DNA of 64,000 nt from Cymbidium sinense (lineage: Eukaryota > Streptophyta > Magnoliopsida > Asparagales > Orchidaceae): contig CM038222.1 in assembly GCA_021442155.1 (NCBI GenBank), positions 108,317,121-108,381,120 on the forward strand, written 5' to 3'. Under the pieces are notes generated by a model. That model saw only the letters and a list, made by a program, of their open reading frames with translations, had not been told where the DNA came from and did not search any database. Within the stretch, counting starts at the first letter, position 1; every line of letters starts with the position of its first letter. Made by a program: the position numbers and the translations under genes. Positions 58,337 to 64,000 of this stretch are shown in pieces.

Positions 58337-59070
58337 AGAAAAAGAAAAGAAAAAGGAAAATCCAAGTGAACAAGAAAGGGGAATTGAAGAAGAAATAGAT
58401 CCGCATATCATATTTCACTCACAGTTCATTCTATCATATGGACATGTGGGTAGGATGGCTCAACCTCCACCGGGCAGAGGCAGAGGAAGAAATAGAGGTA
58501 GTTTCAGAGGTGGAAGACCCCCTTGTTGGCCATCAGCCAACAGAGGTCATGTTCTAGTTCATAGAAGTACCCCTACTATTCACATAAACTTGGAATCCAG
58601 CTCAGAGGATGAGTATAATGTAATTAGCATACAGCCAACCCCTCTCACCAAGTTCCATTGGAGGTGACTTTCGATCTGACAAAGATGAAGATAGGCCTCC
58701 AAAGCAAAGTATTCAATCGTTTATGTGAGACTATTAGAAGCAATGGGAACCTTAGCTCTAACCTCACTTTCATCCCAAAAAGTTGAAGGTTTAGTAGTTA
58801 AGGAAGTCCCTAAGTCTTCCAGTGATATGAAGCCAAAGAGATTCTTTGTGGGATCATCATCCTCAAGTCCTGAAGTTAATGTAGAACTTGAGGAGGATCA
58901 TTTAAAGAATTAATAGAATTACCGTTTGACTTTTACTTGCCTTGTGTTCATAATCTTATATAGAAATGTTTGGTTCCTTACACATGGTACAAGAACATGT
59001 CAAAGTATTTTGAGAAGTTATGGAACAACATAGGCAGGGAAGCACAATCAAGAGCGTGACTAGATTCTAG
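58337..59070 (+). other. element C PR-RT linker
   Basis: Low-complexity Lys/Glu codons, then an Arg/Gly-rich segment RMAQPPPGRGRGRNRGSFRG (58452). This could be a basic RNA-binding tail or chance; I do not name a function. Frames up to 73 codons. Confidence 0.5.
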
Positions 59071-60190
59071 TGGCCAATGATGATGATTATGCTAGTTCTT
59101 ACCAATCATTTGGAGTATGATAGGTTCTTTTCACACAACACCAACTCTTATGAGGATGTGTGTTTAGAAACGTTAGATGATTCAGATGATCTCCAAATCA
59201 AAATTGCACCTCCAGAATTTAAAGAGGAGATTCATTCGACAATCGACAAGCTTAAAAAAATCAACCTCAGGATAGAAGAAAATCCACGCCCGACCTACAT
59301 CAGCTCATTATTGAATGAAGAAGAAACCAATGACTTAGTTAGGCTATTGAATTAGTTTAAAGATTGTTTCGCATGGAGTTATGAAGAAATTCCCATATTA
59401 TCTCCTGATGTAGTAGTCCACAAGCTAGCAATAGACCCTAACGCTACCCCTATTAAGTAAGCTCCTACACACATGCGATTAGAAATCAAACAATAGGTCA
59501 TTTCTGAAGTCAAGAAATTGATTGATGCTAGTTTTATCATGGAAGAAAAAAATCCTATCTGGTTAGCTAGTGTCATCCTAGTTAAGAAGAAGAATGGCCA
59601 AATTTGCATATGTATCAATTTCAGACTTAAATGGCATGTCCTAAGGATGAGTTTCCTTCCTATACCGTAATTAATGGTGGACATTGCCTCATCTCATGTA
59701 GTGTTTTCTTTTCATGGATGGGTCATCCGCTACAACCAAATCAAGATGTCTCAAAGATGAAAGAAACACCACTTTTCAAACCCATCGAAATCTTTGTATA
59801 GGGGTCATGCCTTTTGGCCTTAAAAATGCTGGTGCTACATACCAACAGGCCATGACTCATATCTTCAATGAACTTATCCATCATTAAGTTGAGTGTTATG
59901 TTGATGATCTAGTAGTCAAGAGTATAGAAAAGGAAGACCATCTCTTTGACTTGAGAGTAGTTTTCGAACAGTTAAGATAATATAACATCAAAATGAATCC
60001 TCTGAAGTGTGCATTCAGAGTGGCTTTGGGGAAATTCCTTTGGTTTTGTTGTCCAACATTAAGGAGTGAAAATAGATCTTGAAAATATTAAATCTATCTT
60101 AGAAATGCCACCTCCTAAGAGTTTAACTCAACTCAATCCTTCCAAGGATGGTCGGCATATCTAAGACACTTTATCTCCAACCTATCGGAG
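59071..60190 (+). pseudogene. reverse transcriptase remnant of element C
   Basis: Entry words are EENPRPTYISSLLNEEE (frame 59077-59355). After a stop follow FKDCFAWSYEEIPILSPD and VHKLAIDPNATPIK, then LIDASFIMEEKNPIWLAS and VILVKKKNGQICICINF, where the R-x-CVDF-x-L block has become ICINFRL. Next come traces of MPFGLKNAGATYQ (near 59808) and ECYVDDLVVKSIEKEDH with both catalytic Asp (near 59895), then KMNPLKCAF. In-frame stops occur at least six times. The same wording in element A (FAWTYAEMPGL, YVDDLVVKS) shows that A and C are close relatives. Confidence 0.88.
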
Positions 60191-60500
60191 ATGCAAACCA
60201 TTCAACACTATAAAAAAGGATGCCAAGTTCAAGTGGGATGATAGTGTCATCATGCCTTTGAAGACATCAAGTATTTGGTGAAGGCCTAGAGTAGCCCCTA
60301 TCCGTGGCCACTCATTCTCTACACTACTACATTGATGACACTCACTGTTGGCCCAAGCCAATGATGAAGGGAAGGAGAATGCTCTCTACTACCTCGCCAT
60401 CATCATTTGATTCAAGTGAACTATCCACCTATTGAGAAACAGCTTTGATCTTTGTCTCTAAGCTATGACACTACATGCTTTCTCATAAGGTGAACTTGAT
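60191..60500 (+). pseudogene. RNase H1 remnant of element C
   Basis: Frame-broken traces read FKWDDSVI (near 60230), FEDIKYLVKA, PLILYTTTLM and EGKENALYYLA (near 60370), the same blocks as in element A (FKWDEECQEAFDSIK, GKENAIYIS). After this the frame is lost and a CLAxxYAxxxLRHYMLSH-like trace stands near 60460. It was part of the pol polyprotein. No catalytic residue can be placed. Confidence 0.7.
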
Positions 60501-60699
60501 CTCCAGAACAAATCCACTACAATACCTCATGACATGGCCAACACTATCCAGACATTTGGCATGATGATCCATGATTCTCTCACAGTTTGATATCACATTC
60601 GTACCCCTCCGTATAATAAAAGGATAACCACTAGTAGATTTCTTAGCAGCACACCCACTTCCTGCTAATTCTTCGCTTAGTGATGACCTCCTTGATGAA

Positions 60700-61140
60700 C
60701 AAATCATGAACTTAGGGGAGGTTGACAACCATCGATAGGAGATGTATTTTGATGGTGTAGCTTCTTTTCGTAAAGGGGAAGCATCACGATCTACTCTTCC
60801 AGGAAAGGCAAGGGTAGGAATAATTTTCTTAACTCCAGATTATACTATGAAGAGATTCTAATACTATCTTTCCAACCCCTGCACCAACAATGAAGTCGAG
60901 TATGAGGCTTTGATTGTCAGTCAGGAGTTAGCCATCACTATCGTCAAGAGCATCAACATCTTTGGGATTCTCAATTGGTCATCAATCGACATTCGGGTCC
61001 TACAAGGTTCTCAAACCCAAGCTTCATCATTAGTACCATATACCATGAAGTTGTTGGCCCAAATTCTCAAGTCACCATCTACAAGGTTCCCCAGTGAGAA
61101 ACAAAGAGTGATGTTTTTGGCCAAACTTGCCAAAGAATTG
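60700..61140 (+). pseudogene. archaeal-type RNase H (aRNH) remnant of element C
   Basis: EMYFDGVASFRKGEASRST (near 60738) carries the first catalytic Asp, followed by GKARVGIIFLTPDYTM and, after one stop, SNPCTNNEVEYEALIVSQEL with the catalytic Glu (near 60895). The DSQL block is eroded (QLVINRHSGPTR-like near 60980). The gene runs on towards integrase with LAKELACPKMSP at 61140. The domain confirms Tat membership. One stop between 60850 and 60870 and a frame change after 60970 inactivate it. Confidence 0.82.
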
Positions 61141-62466
61141 GCATGTCCGAAGATGAGTCCATTTTAATAAGGGTCCAAAATAGACAAGTCTTATCCCTTA
61201 TTAATGTTGAACTCATCGAAATACTTTCTCTTGAAGGGGAGGTTTCCATTGCTAAAATCAATAAGGAGCTAGATTGGAGGCAACAGTTCATAGACTATAT
61301 GAACAACAACAAACTAGCTCAAGAAAAGTCACAAGCCCATCAGGTGAAACAAAGAGCTCTCTCCTATGCTCTTGTTGATGGCACCATGTACTGACAGTCT
61401 TTTGACCAAATGTGGTCACAATGTTTAGACAAACATGAAGTTCATGGCATTGTAACCAAGGTACATTCAGGTCTATGCAGAGCACATCAATCCAGTCTGA
61501 AGATGAAGATGAAGATCAAGAGACTAGGATACTATTCCTCGATGATTATATGCATGGTAGAAGAGATTAATGTCGTGCACATGGTGTGGTCCTCCACCAA
61601 CCACCCAACATTTTACACCCTACATTAGCCTCATGGCCATTCGAGTGTTGGGTACCTACATTATGGGTCTGATCGATCCTCCTTCTTCTAAGGGGCATTG
61701 GTTCATCTTAGCTGCCACCAACTACTTTTGTAAGTGAACAGAGGAAATCACACTTAGAGAGGTCACACATTAGCATGAGCTTCAATTTTTCAATAACCAT
61801 ATCGTATATAGGTTCGGGGTGCCTCGACGAATTATATTCGATAATGGTACTGCATTCAAAAACACCAAGATTAATAGCTTTGCCAGAAGACATGGTATAA
61901 ATTGGAGATACTCCACCATCTACTACCCAGAGCAAATGGCTTAGTTGAAGCATTTAACAGAACTCTCATCTAAATATTGAAGAAGACACTTGATGATAAT
62001 AAATGACAATGGAATGAGCAGTTGGTTGAAGCTCAGGGCCTACCAAACTCCAACCCGCCACCCCATTTTCCTTAATGTGTTCTGTGTGGTCCAAGTCTTC
62101 TTAAGTTAAACTCATCACTAAGGATAGTATTGGGTAACAAGATCACTAGAGAAGAATGCAAAGTTGGTTAGAAGAGCTCAAGGTTTGGAGGAGAGTCACC
62201 TATGTGCTAGAACCTCGAGTTGTACAAGGCCAAAATGATTCAAGCTCACAAGTTGGTCCTCAGGTCTTTCCGAGTAGAGAACTTGTGTTAGTCCTAAGGA
62301 GACTAATTGTTGCCCATCGAAAGATGGGAGGCAAGTTTGAACCCCACTTGGGAAGGGCCCTATGTCATAGAAGGCCTACCAAGGAGGATCTTATCACTTA
62401 TTGATTGTAAGGGGAACACCGATGCTTCAATTAATGGGCTCTAAGAAATATTACCCATGAAATAAA
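61141..62466 (+). pseudogene. integrase remnant and pol end of element C
   Basis: The N-terminal part 61143-61394 reads WRQQFIDYMNNNKLAQEK and RALSYALVDGTMY. Then comes the zinc-binding region KVHSGLCRAHQSS (His pair) and a damaged Cys pair. The first catalytic Asp is lost (61640-61680 reads GTYIMGLIDPP without it). The second is clear in RFGVPRRIIFDNGTAF (near 61810-61858), and the Glu is seen in RANGLVEAFNRTLI (near 61930). The C-terminal end is broken; the last words near 62410-62460 (NTDASINGL, then EILPMK) match GTSKEILHMKV of element A. Many stops. Confidence 0.85.
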
Positions 62467-64000
62467 TCATGTTTGAAAATAATTCTATCAATAAAATAAA
62501 ATCTGATTCCATTTCATCAAAATCTTCTCTTCTTTCAAAGCGTTGTTTATTTCTCTTGCAAATCTGCCATGACATGTTTAGGGTAGGTGTAAGAGTCCCC
62601 AGCGACATCTTATCCTCTTTCAAAACACAAACACAATCTCCTGGTGCTATTAGAATATGTGTGAGAGAACCCAAGAGGCATCCTATTTTGATTAGCATAA
62701 CTAAGGTAGGTGTACGAGTCCCCCAGTGGCATCCTATTCCCTTTTACACATGCACAAAAATAAACACAAATCTTTTATCTTGAGCTATTTTAATGTGGGA
62801 GCAAGCCCCTTGTGGCACTCACTCATTAGCTGCTCCGGGTCGAGTTTACATGCTACCTTGGTAGTATGTCACCCTAGTGGTCACTTGTTTAGAGGATGTG
62901 AGTCCCTACGCTTTCTTCCTAACTTGACTATTACAAACCAAAGAGAGCCTTGTTAGTATGGCTTCACACAAGTAAGCTACCTCATGTTGACTTTATTTAA
63001 GAAGATGTGAGTCCGCTTTCTTCTTGAACTAGCATCATGCACTAACTAGGTTGAGTATATTTGAGGTTTAGGATAAGTCCCCGAGGCTCCTTTCCTCTTG
63101 ACTATATTTGAGTTGATATAAGTCCCATGGCATTCACTCGATCACTAGGTGGATAACACTTGAAGACAACTATCCCCAAAGTTCGCTATATGGGAGGATG
63201 TGAGTCCTCGAGCTTTCTTTCCTAATTGTTGCAAACTAATGGGCACCTTAGGTTGGTTGATGTTCACTATCGCGATGACTCACGGATACACCACTCTTGG
63301 TAGATGTGAGTCTCTGAGCTTTCTCCTTGAGTTGGACACCGAATACCTATTTGATATATGACTAGCCATGTTATCTTCTCCAAGGTGTTGGATTAAGCCT
63401 TTAGTGGCCCCATCTCCTGCGGGCACTCTATTTCTTTCACATCTTTTGCGACCCCATTTAGACACTACCTGGGTTACTTGGCTTGGACAGTCCCCCTTTC
63501 CTAGTAGCCACCTCTGTAGTTGGAGAATTTGTTCAGCAGATGCTCAAATTCTCCCTTGGTTTAGTAAATATGAGATATGTCTAGGATGATATAAGCTCCT
63601 TCTTAGTTTGATCCCTCACAAACTAACAGGGTCCACAATAAACAAACTAAACTAAACAAATAAATAAATTTGCTTGTGGATTGGAAATCCAAGCCCCCAA
63701 AGGACCCATTTTCCCAAGCAGGCATCCTATTTTTAGGACAGTGTCAGCATAACTCCCTATAGGAATTACCTGACTACTTGAGCTGAGATAAGTCCCTGAG
63801 TTGGCACTCACTCTGTAGTCACCCTTAGGTCGGGTTCAATCTATTTTTCCATAAGCAGGTAACCTGACAGTCATTCTACTTTGGAAGATGTAAGACTATG
63901 ATGCATTCTTTCTAGCTTGACTGTCGCAAACCGACAGGCAGCCCTAGGTCGGGTTCGATTTATTACCCAAAGCAACTGATCTTCCAAGTGGCCTTTTGTA
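62467..64000 (+). repeat. element C tail with phased degenerate repeats (about 107-bp spacing)
   Basis: GATGTGAGTCC or a close variant followed by a CTTTCTTCC/CTTTCTCC pyrimidine block lies near 62897, 63006, 63199, 63306 and 63890. GGTGTAAGAGTCCCCAG and GGTGTACGAGTCCCCCAG stand near 62586 and 62709. A TAGGTCGGGTTC block recurs near 63824 and 63944. AATAAAATAAAATC lies just behind pol as in element A. Frames in this part come from the repeats. Confidence 0.72.

Larger units (their letters stand above)
51482..64000 (+). mobile_element. Element C internal region: Tat/Ogre-like Ty3/Gypsy retrotransposon, 3' end outside window
   Basis: From the primer site the order is hairpin-array leader (to about 53890), gag (54281-56840), gag-PR linker, protease, RT, RNase H, archaeal-type RNase H, integrase (to about 62466) and repeat tail to the window edge. 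The long leader, tRNA-Arg primer, D-P-G-A-S protease and aRNH fit the Ogre/Tat group. It has in-frame stops in all genes and is inactive. The 3' LTR is not reached. Confidence 0.9.

Overview
This window is plant nuclear DNA made almost entirely of transposable elements. Evidence: Ty3/Gypsy polyproteins of the Tat/Ogre type (including the second, archaeal-type RNase H), a primer-binding site matching a plant tRNA-Arg, hAT-, MULE- and foldback-type MITEs, and a gag-only LTR retrotransposon. I found no intact host gene, no tRNA or rRNA gene and no CRISPR. The species cannot be named from this sequence. The TE density and frequent nesting suggest a gene-poor, heterochromatic region.

Layout. 1-5119: degraded gag/PR/RT/RNaseH/aRNH/IN of a Tat/Ogre-like element on the + strand (element A, 5' end outside the window), with tandem repeats behind pol (5461-6515). 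6516-11400: long AT-rich, possibly LTR-derived DNA with four tandem-repeat blocks. 11460-15480: two diverged copies of one LTR 3' end plus primer-site-like motif, facing each other as a large inverted repeat. 15959-17108: non-autonomous hAT-like element with an 8-bp target duplication. 17188-17755: foldback element with a nested hAT MITE. 18661-18902: MULE-type MITE. 18986-28808: complete Tat element B, with LTRs, a TSD (AAGGG), PPT, gag-pol remnants on the + strand and, on the - strand, a degraded additional ORF with a TATA box of its own. 29873-38462: a host-sequence tandem duplication whose copies are interrupted by a solo LTR (30431-31452) and a gag-only TR-GAG element D (32984-37275, coding on -). 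39560-51481: two collinear, diverged copies of a long LTR-like sequence. The second ends at a tRNA-Arg primer site (51482) that opens element C, which has a hairpin-array leader (51985-53890), gag (54281-56840), PR, RT, RNaseH, aRNH and IN (to about 62466) and a phased repeat tail running off the window.

How the parts relate. Elements A, B and C each once encoded capsid protein (gag), protease, reverse transcriptase, two RNase H domains and integrase for a copy-and-paste cycle. All now carry stops and frameshifts. Element D has only gag and would need enzymes supplied by another element. B also has an antisense reading unit, as described for some Tat elements.

Most unusual signal. The non-coding parts of the Tat/Ogre-like elements hold tandem arrays in which each unit is a hairpin: the stem sequence changes from unit to unit while complementarity is kept and the loop or internal-loop bases stay the same. 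This is clearest in the element C leader (51985-53890) and in the LTR-derived repeats at 14830-15460. It looks like selection on, or copying of, RNA/DNA structure rather than sequence. A caution on coding calls: much of the difference between paired LTRs is short indels at CG/CHG sites, so some frameshifts may be assembly errors.
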